In this document: piece after piece, positions 15,962 to 28,436 of the stretch
How positions within the stretch are numbered: position 1 is the stretch's first letter
Layout: each line of letters starts with the position of its first letter
From: Diogma glabrata
Taxonomy: Eukaryota > Arthropoda > Insecta > Diptera > Cylindrotomidae
Assembly: GCA_963693315.1 (NCBI GenBank)
Contig: OY856188.1
Location: forward strand, 158,420,694 to 158,484,693
Direction of reading: 5' to 3'
DNA length: 64,000 bases
Translations under genes and position numbers: made by a program
The notes under the pieces: generated by a model
Database searches by the model: none
Told to the model about the DNA's origin: nothing
Seen by the model: the letters and a program-made list of their open reading frames with translations, nothing else

Positions 15962-16489
15962 CTGTTAAATAATTTAGAACTACAAAAGTTTAAATAGCTC
16001 ATTTCTGTTTCCTTGAGGAAATTTATTGTACATGACTTTTGTTCAAAAAACATTTATATTATATGAAATAACATTAACCCAATACTTTTTCCATTGAAGA
16101 AAAGAAAATGCTATCCAATGAATTTGATGTTTGTGAATACCATCTTATCAAAAGAATAAAAACTAAAATAAAAAGTAAATTCAAACACAACTACATATTA
16201 ACAATGTTTAATATATAGGAGTAACATTTAATCAGAATATCATCTAACGCTCTTACGAGTTAATATTGGTTGTTTAAATAAGTAGCGAACCTATATACAA
16301 AAACATTTTTCACTAACTTAATATGCGGTGTAGTTAAAAATGAGTCTAATTAACATATGTATATGTTTTAAATATCGGGAGCGAATACAAGGCTGGGTTC
16401 GCAGATCTAATCATTCTACTTCTTTTTGGTTCCAGCATGCATCTCAACGGGTATTGACTACCGTATCGTATTCAATATACTAGTTATCA
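15962..16489. other. Upstream region of gene 1, no gene seen
   Basis: AT-rich sequence with short poly-A runs. No repeat or ORF with support. It probably holds upstream regulatory DNA of the minus-strand gene. Confidence 0.35.
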
Positions 16490-16760
16490 AATATGAGGCG
16501 AATTAAAGGCCTAGTGGTTAGCACCCTGGATTTGAACTCGGACGACCCGGGTTCGACTCACATCTAGATCAAAGTGTTTTAAGCAAAACATTAACAACCA
16601 TCAATACACCGGCTTTCCAATTAACCGATAGTCAACCAATATTTTTTGTAAATTGGTAATTAATTAATTAATGTCCTAACACGGTATTTGCATCCGGAAC
16701 CTATCGGAAATCATGCCTGATTTATGTGTATCAAACCAGAACAACAATATCTTATAAATT
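16490..16760 (+). mobile_element. tRNA-derived SINE-like sequence
   Basis: A tRNA-like head carries an A-box match (CCTAGTGGTTAGCACCC) and, about 30 bases on, a B-box match (GGGTTCGACTC). The T stem does not pair fully, so it is not an intact tRNA. The body continues for about 200 bases without an ORF. No second copy is seen in this window. Confidence 0.5.
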
Positions 16761-18689
16761 GTGAAGATAGTTTTTCATTTTATTGAATCTTAATCGTAGC
16801 GGTTTATAGTGGCCCCAGGATGTTTTGCTACTTGCTTAGTAGCTTTCACGGTTGTTTGAAAGTATGTTTTTCAAAGCTTTATGTGGAAATTGGAAAATTG
16901 CTGTATTGATAATGTTAATGTTTAAAGGTTTAATCAGTTAAACCAACCAATAAACATAAGAACAGAAGTCATTTTTTAAAACTTCACAGTTACAGAATTT
17001 TTTTAAATTTTATTATATTTATTTATTACGCATTTCGATCGTAATCCTTCATCTTTCGATAACAAAACTGTAATAAAGATAATATGATTAATATTTTTGC
17101 TATCGAAAGATGACTTTTGCGCTTGAAAACGCGTAATAAAGAAATATTATAAAATATTAAGTAAAATAAATTTGTAGAAAAAAGTTATTAAAAGATAAAT
17201 TATTGAAATAATTCAACAATTGTCAAAAAAAAATTGTTCCATAAATACAAATTGTCCCTACTCTAAGCGATTATAATAGCCATACAAAAGCTTAGGACTC
17301 CGTTGTATTTTTCGTTTAATTTTTAATACTTATGTAATTTCTAACATTGTGTATTTTCTGTTTTTTTTTATTATAACATATGTTTTTATATTACAAAATA
17401 TTTCAGATGCAATTTCTTGAATGCTCTTGAAATATACTTAATATACTTGATATATACTTAATATAAATTTATTTAATATTTCTTATGGGATTTTTTGTTG
17501 TAATTTTATGGCGCGAGAGTGGTTTAAATTAGGTTACTATAACTCTAATTACATTGGAACCTCTTGGGTTAGAAAGCTGAAAGTCTCTGAGGTTATAAAA
17601 GAAAAGTGTATCTACGAGCAAGTAGGAGTTTAAACAACATAAACTCGAAACTGATGAAAGCAAGGCATTTTGCGTTTGTAATCGTTTCAACAGCCCCAGG
17701 GTCTCAACATCTAAACTTGGATAATTTTTTTTTAATTTTTGGAAAGATTTATGTTATGTACGTGTGCAAATGTTTTCAAATGTGAGCTTAGTTAGATCAA
17801 GGAGAACAAAATTTATTAAATTTTAAAACAGCTATGTTTTCGGGAACCCTAAACGCCAAGGTTGTCATCTGAAAAAAATCGGGTCAAGTGCGAATATAAC
17901 TTGCTCGCGGAGGGTTCCGTGTATATAATAATATGAAAAAACAGTTTTTGCTAATTAATATACGTTAGGTTGAATTTAAGTTTTTAGTTTTACGTTGGAT
18001 TGAATTTTACCCATAACTGTTAATGGTGGCAAATTTTTTTAATTCAATTCATTTATTAGTCAAACATAAATACAGTTTTTTGTTTTAAAAATTCAATATA
18101 AAAATTTTACAACAGCTGATTAAATGAAAAAGAAAGGGCATTATCAAATTAGTAACAGTATTTGTTTATAAAAAATATAATGTGACTACAAATGGTGGCT
18201 AAAGAAAGTTTCAATAGCGCCAGTTTCTAAATCATGTATATTGGAAAAAATATTATTAATTGTTGTAGCTTCAATTGTTGTTGGTTCATAAATTTTTCTA
18301 ACTAAATTTTTTTTAGAAATTTTTGGTAATTACCAAAAAACTACTATAAACTGTTAAAAATTTAACCTATAAAAGAATTACAATTTCTCAAAATCATTGA
18401 GATTTAATGGAATGCGTATGCATACCGATAACAAACGGTTACAACTTGGACCATGAAGATTACTAAATGGCAATGGTCATCCCGAATAATGTTTTTTAAG
18501 CCGAGTTCATCTGACTAACCATAATCTATTTAAGACTATTTCAGAACCTTAATATTATAAAATATTTTCTAAATTTCGTTAAATTCAATTAAAGTTACTA
18601 AAATATACATTCAAAATTCTACGTTTAAAAAACAAAAACACGATTTTAAATCAAAAATTCTGACTTTGAAAATTACAAAAAAAATTGTT
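16761..18689. other. Long gene-free AT-rich region
   Basis: No supported gene. It has a short inverted repeat (ATCTTTCGATA at about 17050, TATCGAAAGATGA at about 17100) and an AGGGTTCCGTG segment near 17908 like ends of common insect repeats; ACGGAACCCT recurs near 31980. Confidence 0.4.
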
Positions 18690-19440
18690 TTAGACTAGAA
18701 ACAAAATAACCTTTCATATGACACCCCACTTGTCAAGGTCAAAAATTCTTTTTTTCGAAAATTCATCTCTCAACCTCCTATAAATAATTAGCTAACCGCT
18801 ATAGTTTTCGTTCAATCTTTACAACATTACCTAACCGTGAATTTTTTCAATTTTTCGCATTTGTAATGTTCGAAGATAAAGGGAGGGACAGAAACAAATT
18901 TTCACATTTTTGAAAATAAGTCGAAAACCTTGTTCTCGAAAGTTACAAACAAATTATTTTGAACTACACAAAATATCACCTTTCATATGGATATGACTTG
19001 TCAAGGACAAAAATATTTTTTTTCAAAATTTTTGCTCTCAAGAAAGAACATATGAAATTATAACGACCAAAAATAATTTTCATTTTTTTTTACCAAGTTC
19101 CTAAACCGTGAATTTTTTGAAAATTTTTCTTTTGTAGTGCTTTCGAAAATTTCAAAAAAAATTTTTAAGACTAGACAAAAAATAACCTTTCATATGATAC
19201 CCCACTTGACATGGACAAAAATATTTTTTTTTTCGTAATTCTTACTCTCAACTTTCTCCAATGAACATTTGAAATTGTAACAACCAAAACAAAAAACATT
19301 TTTTTATGCAACATTTCTAAAACCTTGAATTTTTTCAATTTTTTACTTTTGTAATGTTCGAAGTTAAGAGGGAGAACAAAAAAATGAACACACGTTTTTG
19401 GAAATAAGTTAAAAACTAAGCAGTCGATAATTCATTGAAA
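18690..19440. repeat. Tandem repeat, three units of about 220-260 bp
   Basis: Each unit has AATAACCTTTCATATG then CACTTGTCAAGG, an A/T-rich stretch, ACCGTGAATTTTTTCAATTT and TTGTAATGTTCGAAG. Units begin near 18690, 18955 and 19165 and are diverged by substitutions and small indels. Confidence 0.7.
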
Positions 19441-20652
19441 TGTGTTTTTGAAATATTTCGATTTTTTTAAACCAAACTCGGTTCCTTAAAAAATAACTTT
19501 TGTTTTACTATCTCCTTATCTATGTCCATAAAATATAGAAAAAAACAAATATTAATAATTTTGTTATTGTCAGTAGGCGTGGACAAATAAATTGTACTAG
19601 GAATCGCCCAGTGACCGAAATTCGGCCATTGTAAATAGAAATTGTTAATAGACCTCCCGACAAAATAGCTACAACACATTATTTCAGAGTTTAATTAATT
19701 GATATACTTGAATTGAATTGAATTGTGTAACAAATAACTTGAAATAAATAAAATAATTGAAAAAAAAATCATAAAAACCGTCATGTTTTTCTCCTTTTTT
19801 CGAAAAAAATCGTCAAAATTCAAAAAAAATATTTTTCGGCACATCTACTACTCAAGACTCTTTTAACGATATACATATTGCCACACTTTTGTTGGGGCAA
19901 ATATTTTTAAATTGTACCACAAAAATATTGCTTACGTATTTATATATAGAAATAGATTGATTTTGAACTGTGAAACAAATAACTTGAAAAAAAGAACAAA
20001 GTAACCGAACAAAAAAATCGTCAAAATTCAAAAAAAATATTTTTCGGCACATCTACTACTCAAGACTCTTTTAACGATATACATATTGCCACACTTTTGT
20101 TGGGGCAAATATTTTTAAATTGTACCACAAAAATATTGCTTACGTATTTATATACAGAAATAGATTGATTTTGAACTGTGAAACAAATAACTTGAAAAAA
20201 AAGAACAAAATAACCGAACAAAAAACTCAAAAAATACTCTTATGACATTTTTCCCCTTTTTTTCTCAAAAAATCGAAATTCGAAATTCAAAAAAAAATTT
20301 TTTAATTTTTAAATTGTACCACAAAAATAGTGCTAACGTATTTATATATAGACCAGTGGCCGAAACTCGGCCATAGTAAATGAAAATTGTAAATAGATCT
20401 CCCAACAAAATAGCTAGAACACATTATTTCAGAGTTTGATTAAATGATATAAATTATATCATATATATATATCATATATTATATCATACATATATATTAT
20501 ATCATAGATAGTGATTTTGAATTGTGAAACAAATAACTTGAAAAAAACAAAACATTTGAAAAAAAATCATAAAAACACACCTTCACATTTTTTCTCAAAA
20601 AATCGTTAGAATTAAAAAAAAATATTTTTCGGCACATCTACTGCTCAAGAAA

Positions 20653-20790
<138 letters not shown>

Positions 20791-21254
20791 CCACACTTTT
20801 GTTGCGGCAAATATTTTTAAATTGTACCCCAAAAATAGGGCTTACGTATTTATACATAGATATGGATTGATTTTGAGCTGTGACACAAATAACTTGAAAA
20901 AAAAAAAACAAAAAATTCAAAAATGCTCCTATGACATTTCCTCCCATTTTCTCAGAAAAATATTTCGGCACATCTACTACTCAAGACCTTTCCAACGACA
21001 TACATATTGCCACACTTTTGTTGGGGCAAATATTTTGAAATTGTACCACAAAAATAGTGCTTACGTATTTTTGTATAGACTAGACATCGCCCAGTGGCCG
21101 AAATTCGGACATTGTAAATGGAAATTGTAAAAAGACCTCCCAACAAAAAGGCTACAACACATTATTTCAACAAAAAACTCAAAAAACAAAACTATCACAT
21201 TTTTGCCATTTTTTCTGAAAAAATCCTTAAAATTAAAAAATAGTTATTTGTTTA

Positions 21255-21365
21255 ACAAGGCAGCAAAGTAGTAGATTGACTGCCGCGGCTGATAGTTCAT
21301 AGCCGAGCGAGCGAGGCTAGGAATTCAGCCAAGGCAGTCAATCTACCTTGCTGCCGAGTTGAACA
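21255..21365. repeat. GC-rich imperfect palindrome
   Basis: AGGCAGCAAAGTAGTAGATT and GACTGCC on the left are mirrored by GGCAGTCAATCTACCTTGCT on the right around a CCGAGCGAGCGAGGC centre. It stands out from the AT-rich surroundings. Related GCTGCCTAGGCAGC and GCTGCCCAGGCAG motifs occur near 21520-21562. Confidence 0.7.
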
Positions 21366-21769
21366 TATAATTTTTTCTCCGATTAATTACAATGATATGT
21401 AATTTAATGATTATTACTTTAAAAATAAAGCAAAATTTTAAAAATGAAAAAAAAATCGATTAAAAAAATTTTTTTTTTAATCGCAATATCTGTTTATTTC
21501 TATGAAGTCTAATTATTTTGCTGCCTAGGCAGCAAAGTACTTGCTTTGCTGCCCAGGCAGGAAAAGTGCCACTTTGCTGACTGAAATAAGTCTGCAAAAT
21601 TTATATTTGCTGTCTATCGGAGAAAAAAGGTATTTTTCGGCACATCTACTACTTTTTCTACGATATACATATTGCCACACTTTTGATGGAACAAATATTT
21701 TAAAATTGTACCGCAAAAATATTGCCTACGTATTTATATGTAGATAATTGTAAAAAATTTCAAGTTGAT

Positions 21770-21965
21770 AGCACTTATAGGGATACCGATTCAACAAAAA
21801 TCTTTTATTCTTTTATAAAAATCTTTTAAAAAACGTAAAAGAAATCAAAAATGAGAGATTTAAAGAAATTGCTATTCGAAAATATTGTTAGAAGTTTCTT
21901 TTATTTTGAATGTCGATTTTTTCGAGATCGAAAAAAATCTTTTATGTTATCTGTTAAATTCATAG
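21770..21965. repeat. Dispersed repeat, inverted copy at 31.69-31.9 kb
   Basis: CTTTTATTCTTTTATAAAAA, then AATTGCTATTCGAA, and TTTTATGTTATCTGTTAAA here correspond in reverse to sequence at about 31700-31890. No ORF. Confidence 0.45.
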
Positions 21966-22424
21966 TTTGCTAAATAATTGTAAACTACAAATAGGATAAG
22001 TTGTTCAAAATAAGTTAATTTTATTATCCTTTTGGCTAATAAAGCAATTATGATTTATATAATATATAGATCGTAATATAAATAGTTTTAATAAACGATT
22101 TTCTATTTTTTCAGCAAAAATGGATAAAAAAATTTTTGGAAGCAAAAGGATATACAAACAAGTCTCATGGATATATGAGTTATGTGAATATATGTGTAAT
22201 GTGAATATAGATGTGTTTGCGATTAGTAAAATTTTAATCAAATCCTATCAAATGTTTAAATATTAAATTAAATACATTTATCGAATGATATGTAACTAGA
22301 ATTTTGATTTAAATGAAATAAAATAGTTTTTATTAAAAAAAAAATACTAGTAAGGTCTAATTTTTATTCTTCGCAAAACAATTCATTTTGAACTAAAATT
22401 TAATTAAAATTGTTTTTATATTTT

Positions 22425-22650
22425 TCGCATGGAGGGATCAGTTGTTATTGTTTTGAAATTTTTTTTTTTAATTTTTGATCTACGGGTGTGACAACCCCGC
22501 GTACACCAGTCCCTGCTATTGACATACGAGTTAACTTGAGATATCACATACCACTGGCAATAGCAGTGAGATATCACTAGCCAAGGTGACATCTTAGAGG
22601 TGCAGGGGATGAACTGTATTCAGTCAACGGTAGCACCTTCAATCTTAGCT
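22425..22650. repeat. Dispersed repeat, inverted copy at 63.37-63.60 kb
   Basis: ACGGGTGTGACAACCCCGCG, GAGATATCACATACCACTGG and GAACTGTATTCAGTCAACGG appear reversed at 63.37-63.60 kb. A further degenerate copy may lie at 59.40-59.49 kb. No protein is encoded. Confidence 0.75.
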
Positions 22651-23039
22651 GTAGAACAAAGTTTTTAAAAATGTACACTGTTAATTTTTTAAATAATTTT
22701 TAACGTATAACGTGTAACATAAGAAAAAACGGTGTAGTTGAAGAAAATATGGCGCTACACCTTTTTTTTTTAAAGTAAATTGAAACTTTTTTTATATCTC
22801 ACAACTTGTGAAAGTGGACATGTGTTATTTTTTGTTTCAAAGATAAAACTCGTTGTGCATATGACTGTCGGGAATCAGTTTTTTTTGTTCTGAAGGAAAA
22901 TTATAAAAATGGCGTTATAAACTGAGAGATTTTTTTTATGTTAAATATCAAATATTTTATTATTAGGTGAACTTTTTAAAATATTATAAAAATTATATTT
23001 GTACAATAAAAAAAATATGAGCAATTTCAGCATAAATCC

Positions 23040-24112
23040 ACAAAGGCGCTTATTGCTATGTACATTAAATGAAGCTTATGTGGAGTTTAAAAATAAGTTT
23101 CTTGATGTTAAAAAAAGGATTTACTAAATTCACGTCCCTTTGACCACAAGAATGTATAAAATTATCCTAAGGAGTTCATAATGTGTGCGTGTGTACCATA
23201 CATCAAAATATGAAACTAATAATTCAACACTCTAAGATGCACTGATGCTGCTTTCCAGAATTATAAAACATTAATTGACTTTGTTTCATGTGGTGAATTA
23301 ACAGAAGATTGTCATACTTTGAAGTGCAATGAATGTTCAAAAAAACTTCAACAACTGGAAGAAAGATTACTAAATGATTTTGACGTTAAAGCAAAGCAAT
23401 TGAGGAAAAAAAAATAATTAGAACCAGGAGAGTGCTTCGTTTAAGGGGATTTTTCTAAAACCTGCCCCTTCATAACACAGGATTCGTTTCAAGGTTATCA
23501 TTATAATAATTCACAAGCTACTATTCATCCATTTGTCATTTATTTCAAAAGTGCCGCAAGTGAATATATACAGCACCGAAGTTTTATACTCATTTCGGAT
23601 ATAAACGATCACAACAGTACTACAGTCCATCTTTTCTATACATAACTTATTGAATTCATCAGAACGAATATAAATTCTAATATTACAAAAATAATTTATA
23701 ACACCGACGGTGCACTTTCTCAATACAAAAATAAACCACCATAAAAAAGACTTTAAGGTTGATGCAGAATGGCATTTTCATGCTACTAGCCATGGAAAGG
23801 GACCTTGCGATGGGATTGGTGGTACACTGAAGCGGATGACACACCGTTATAGTATGGGGAGCAGAGATATTATTGATACACCAAAAAACTTTTCAAATGG
23901 GCTTTAAAATGGAAATCTACCATGAACTTTGGATACGCCGATAAAAATGAATATCAATTAACAAAAGAAAAATTACAAAATCGATATAAAAATGCGATTA
24001 CTATAAGTGGAACTCAAAAATTTCATTCTTTTGTACCATGAAATACTAAGACAATAATTGCAAAAATATTTTCCAACTCCGAAGAAACTTTTGAATGTAA
24101 AATAAGTATATA
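23040..24112 (+). pseudogene. Transposase pseudogene, DGA/AEWH/HGKG family
   Basis: Pieces in several frames share one order: TLNEAYVEFKNKFLDVKKGF (about 23070), FVSCGELTEDCHTLKCNECS (about 23280), TDGALSQYKNK (about 23700), DFKVDAEWHFHATSHGKG and CDGIGGTLKR (about 23750-23840), then WALKWKSTMNFGYADKNEYQ and SGTQKFHSFVP (about 23890-24040). At least two frameshifts and several stops separate them. The motif order fits a DDE-type transposase with a Cys-rich middle. It retains CDGIGG-KR, which the copy at 2.0-2.4 kb has lost. I cannot name the superfamily. Confidence 0.65.
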
Positions 24113-24433
24113 ATTTTTAATAACTATATTTATTTTCTTTAACCTACATATATGATATTTTAAATGATATTTTAAAAAGTTTATTCAATAATATTTTTTT
24201 TTTGGTATTTCAAGTCTTTATTTCACTTATCAAGTAATACAATAAATATATTTCTGAGATCAGTCTTTACATTAGACTTTACAACAGAAAGATTAGGTTT
24301 TTAAAATTAACATTGATTTGTAAAATTTATACATAAAGAGATTATAATCGTTAGACACCAACCCTAAACTACTCTTATACTAATACTTAACCTAACTATA
24401 ACTAAATAAAACCATCAATATTTATCAATTTAT

Positions 24434-27130
24434 TCAGCGATAATTCTCACTAGTTAACAAGTTGTTGATTAGTGAGTTGTTTACAGAATGTAACTTGTTT
24501 TTATAGCGTTGGTTAGCTTCATTGGCATAAAAATTTACATAATGCATTTGGACTTCGCGATGTAGCCGCTCTGTTCCATATCTTCTTGGAACCTTCTTGA
24601 TTAATTTTAAAAATTTATTTTGGATTACTTGGAATTTGTTTTTGTTTGTTGTTGCACTATCCCACCATATGGGGTCTCCGTAAAGAAGATTTGAAAGGAC
24701 GATCGATTTATAAATAAGTAATTTGTTGTCGAAATTTAGTAGACTTTTTTTGTTTAACAATGGATATAGGGTTTTTAGTAGCAGCTCACATTTAGAGAGT
24801 ATATACGTGATGTGTGATTTTAATGTAATTCGTTGATCTAATACTATACCGAGATATTTAACTTGTTTTTCCCATTTAATGCTAGTATTATTTACCATGA
24901 TATCAGTTTGGGGGATTTTTCTCAAGGCCCTACATCTTGTAAAATATATTGCTTGGCATTTAGACTCATTGATCTCGAGTTTCCAAGTTTTGAAGTACTC
25001 TGTAATTAAATTCGTATACGAGTTTAATCTGTTACAGATAGGAGCAGCCAGTTCGTCTGATGTGTAAAGAGCAGTATCGTCCGCAAAAAGTGCAATTTCT
25101 CAACTAACTATTTTTGGGATATCGTTGATATATAAATTAAAAAGAAGAGGACTCAGAATGGACCCTTGGGGAACACCTGCCGCTATGTGGAATAGATTTG
25201 AATTAGAATTAAGAACATTAACAAAAAATTTTCTATTACTAAGATAGCTTCTCAAGATTTTGACAAAGAAGATGGGAAAATTAGCTTCTAATAGTTTGTA
25301 GATTAAACCGTCATGCCAAATTTTATCAAAAGCACTTCTTAAGTCTAAAAGTACCATACCTGTTGATTGTTTGTTAGAACGTGAGTTTTTGATGTAATTA
25401 ACTATTCGGTTAACTTGATGAATGGTGGAATGAGAGTATCTAAACCCAAATTGCTCATCTATTAAAATTGAGATCTCCTCAATAAAATTTTGCATATATT
25501 CTTTTATTACGTACTCGAAAAGTGTACCCAATGAGCACAGAAGACTGATTGATCTATAATTGCCAGCAAGAGTAGGATCTTTCCCCGGTTTTAGTATTGG
25601 GATGACTTTAGCGGTTTTCCATTTGGTAGGAAAGTAACTAAGTTTAAGACAACTATTATAAATATTGGTTAAAAAGCACAATGCTGATTGGGGGAGTCGT
25701 TTTAATAGTATATTGGGAACTCCATCTAATCCAGGTGCTTTATATGGACGAACTTTCTTAAGTATACCACTAAGTTGATTTGGAGAAGTCCATTCCGTAA
25801 TGGAGTCAACATTAAGAACCGTATCATCTATTGATTTGCAGCCGCTTTCCACTTCAGTAGAAATAGGTGATTGTATTTGTGTCACGTAAGTGTTGGAGAA
25901 AGTCGAAGCGAATTCATCACATTTTTCAGAATTTGAAAACAGTCTAGCACCATCAGGATCGAGAGAATTTCTTAAAGGTGGAAAAGCGAGACCTTTTATT
26001 TTATTTAACCGTTTATTTTTAATACTTTTAACAGTTTTCCAATAAGGTTTAGATTGTTTTTCTAGATTTTGAAGCTTTGTTTGCCATTTTTGATTAATAA
26101 GTAAAAATATTTCAGATTTAATATTAGTATTCAATTCGTTTACGATTGTTTTGAGATATCTATCACGAGTTCTTATCCATTGTCTTCGACGAGTATTTCT
26201 TAGACGAATCAAAAGTAGAATTTCATTGCTTAATATTAATTTATCGTTATAATGGACCCTGGTCAAGGGTGTTGAAGACCTTCTAGCGTCTATGATGGAA
26301 TCAGTTATAAATTCTATAGCTCAATCAATATCTGATGTACTTCTTAATTCCGTATAAATAATGTTGTTGAGCAAACTTGAACTAATTTTGTTTTCATAAG
26401 CCGTCCAGTCAGTCTTATTGTAATCATACCTTTGGTTTCCTACCGATTGGCTAGAGTAATCGAAACTGAGCTGTGAAATAACAGGAAAGTGATCAGAACA
26501 TAGCTCGTAAACAGTATCAATTTTAACAATGGGGTAAAGATTATTAGAAAGAAACAAATCCAATACACTCGGCATACCACTTGTGCTGTGTCTTGTATGG
26601 TTATCTGGCGCTACCACGATACAATTATCACTATTAACAGAGTAATCGTATAATGTTCTGCCACCTCTATTACTTCGAAAACAATTCCAACTAGTGTGAC
26701 GACAATTAAAATCACCATCCGCTATATAAGCTTCATTACACATTGTTAATTTAATGATGTCATTTCTTAAATTATTATTATCTGATTTAGGACAATAACA
26801 AACAAATACTTTCAAATCCAAATCATTAGAATTTTTAATTGTTAAACCTAAACATTCAATACATTTCAAATTTAAATCCGGCAATAAAGAGTGAGAGATC
26901 GATGACCTAATTAAAATACCAACACCTCCCATACTTTGAAATTCACGATCTTTTCTATAAAACGAGTAATCATTAATAAAAAATTGATGGTTATGTTTTA
27001 AGTGAGTTTCCGTTATCAACATTGTGTCAATATTATGATCGACAAGAAATTTGGTTAATTCTTGTTTTTTATTTTTCTCACTTTGAGCATTCCAGGTGGA
27101 AATTTTAAGCTTATTAATAATCAACGCCAT
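24434..27130 (-). pseudogene. LINE ORF2: endonuclease and reverse transcriptase, two in-frame TGA
   Basis: One frame runs 899 codons from ATG to TAA with only two internal stops, both TGA, at 26321-26323 and 25100-25102. The N-terminal APE-type endonuclease shows STWNAQS, ITETHLK, GDFNCRHTSW and SDHFPV. The RT domain shows KPGKDPTLAGNYRSISLL, DEQFGFR, LLDLRSAFDKIWHD, GVPQGSILSPLLFNLYINDI and, after the second stop, LFADDTAL; then VKYLGIVLDQ. The second TGA sits just before the catalytic FADD box, where a Cys codon one base away is usual. ORF2 starts within the end of ORF1 (17-base overlap), as in Jockey elements. Otherwise the frame is intact, so the insertion is young. Confidence 0.88.
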
Positions 27131-28311
27131 ACTTAATAGCTACCTCAACGATTGAATTAAATTGTTGTTCCCTAGTAGAACAAGATTTTAATCCTATAAT
27201 AATTTCATTGAAAATTTTAAAAAGTTCACTACTAGTAAACAAATTTGATTCTTTTGAGGAGTATCATTAAAATTAATATTACTAAAATTAAGGTTGTTAC
27301 TTACTCTAGGATTATGATCTAAACGTAATTGTTGTTTAGGTGTTGGTGCTAACGGAAATTCATGTTCATTTATATTAAATTGACTTAAGTTATTTATTTT
27401 ATGTTGAACAAAATTACGATTTTGAGCTTTGATTTTCATTTTAATGTAATCTTCTCTATGAGGACATTGTATAGAATTAGCTGGATGGTTACCATTGTAG
27501 TTAACACAAACATGCTTAGCTGTTTCTTCCTTTACTGGACATTCCATTTCATCATGGTCAGTTCCACAATACTTGCAATGTGGCTTCATATGACAGTTTT
27601 GGATACCGTGACCAAATCTGAAGCATTTGATGCATTGAGTTGGTCTATTTTTGGTAGGCCGAACATGTTCCCATTTGCAAACAGTATGTGCAATAAATTT
27701 AAAGTTACTTACTTGATTAAGAGTAATGCTACCTTTCTTGAAGCTGACAAAGTATATAGCATCTTCAGAGTAACGGGGTTTTTGGCTTCAACTTTAACCA
27801 CTTTAACTGGAGATAAACCGGCTTCCTTTAAGTCTACTAGTACTTCTTCATTTGATTTAGATAGTAAGCCATATAAGACAAATCTGATGGTTTTATTTTC
27901 TTCTAAGGCGTATGAGAAAAATTCACATTTCAGCTTATCTAGTTCGGTTGCAGCTAAGTTGAATTCCTTTAAGCCGTACGTAAACATTAGTGTGTTTTTA
28001 TTAGTATTCTTGATATTGTAGTTTTTAATTTTTAATTTGATCATTAATTCGTGAATCTGGTTTGCACTACAGTGTGCCACAATCGGTGGACTTTTGATTT
28101 TTCTCACTCCTGTAGCATTGGTGTTTGTATTTACAGTCGTGTTGTTATTGAATAGCGGATCAAATCGATCACTTAAAGATATCGGGTTAGCCAAATTTAA
28201 AGATGATCGTCCTCGAACAGATCGCTTCTTCATTGTAGTTAGTGACGCACTACTCAAATTTCTGAGGAGACTTTTGTCTCTCCAACTATTAGAGCCGCAT
28301 GTTTTGGACAT
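27114..28311 (-). pseudogene. LINE ORF1: Gag-like protein with zinc knuckles, two frameshifts
   Basis: A start at 28311 (MSKTCGSNSW) is preferred over an upstream ATG. The first frame covers the Gag-like region to about 27775, where a run of four C is one base short of restoring RYSEDAIYFVSFKK. The next frame has two zinc knuckles, CIKCFRFGHGIQNC (C-x2-C-x4-H-x4-C) and CKYCGTDHDEMEC, and a third, CVNYNGNHPANSIQC, whose second Cys is Tyr. A second frameshift near 27250 leads to SSELFKIFNEIIIGLKSC and the TAA at 27116-27114, 17 bases inside ORF2. Gag-like ORF1 proteins bind the element RNA. Confidence 0.82.
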
Positions 28312-28436
28312 GCAGTCCAACAACAATTATGAAAAAACAAGTTTCGTGTGTTTTTGGTTTCACAATTTCAATAAGAATTTTAATTTTTTTTTAACTCAGT
28401 AACAGTATATAATTTTTCGATACAAAAAAATAAATT

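Noticed and set aside
24879..25067. Plus-strand frames over the LINE (also 27401-28021 and 28094-28402)
   Set aside because: They are antisense to LINE ORF1 and ORF2, which show clear RT, endonuclease and zinc-knuckle motifs.
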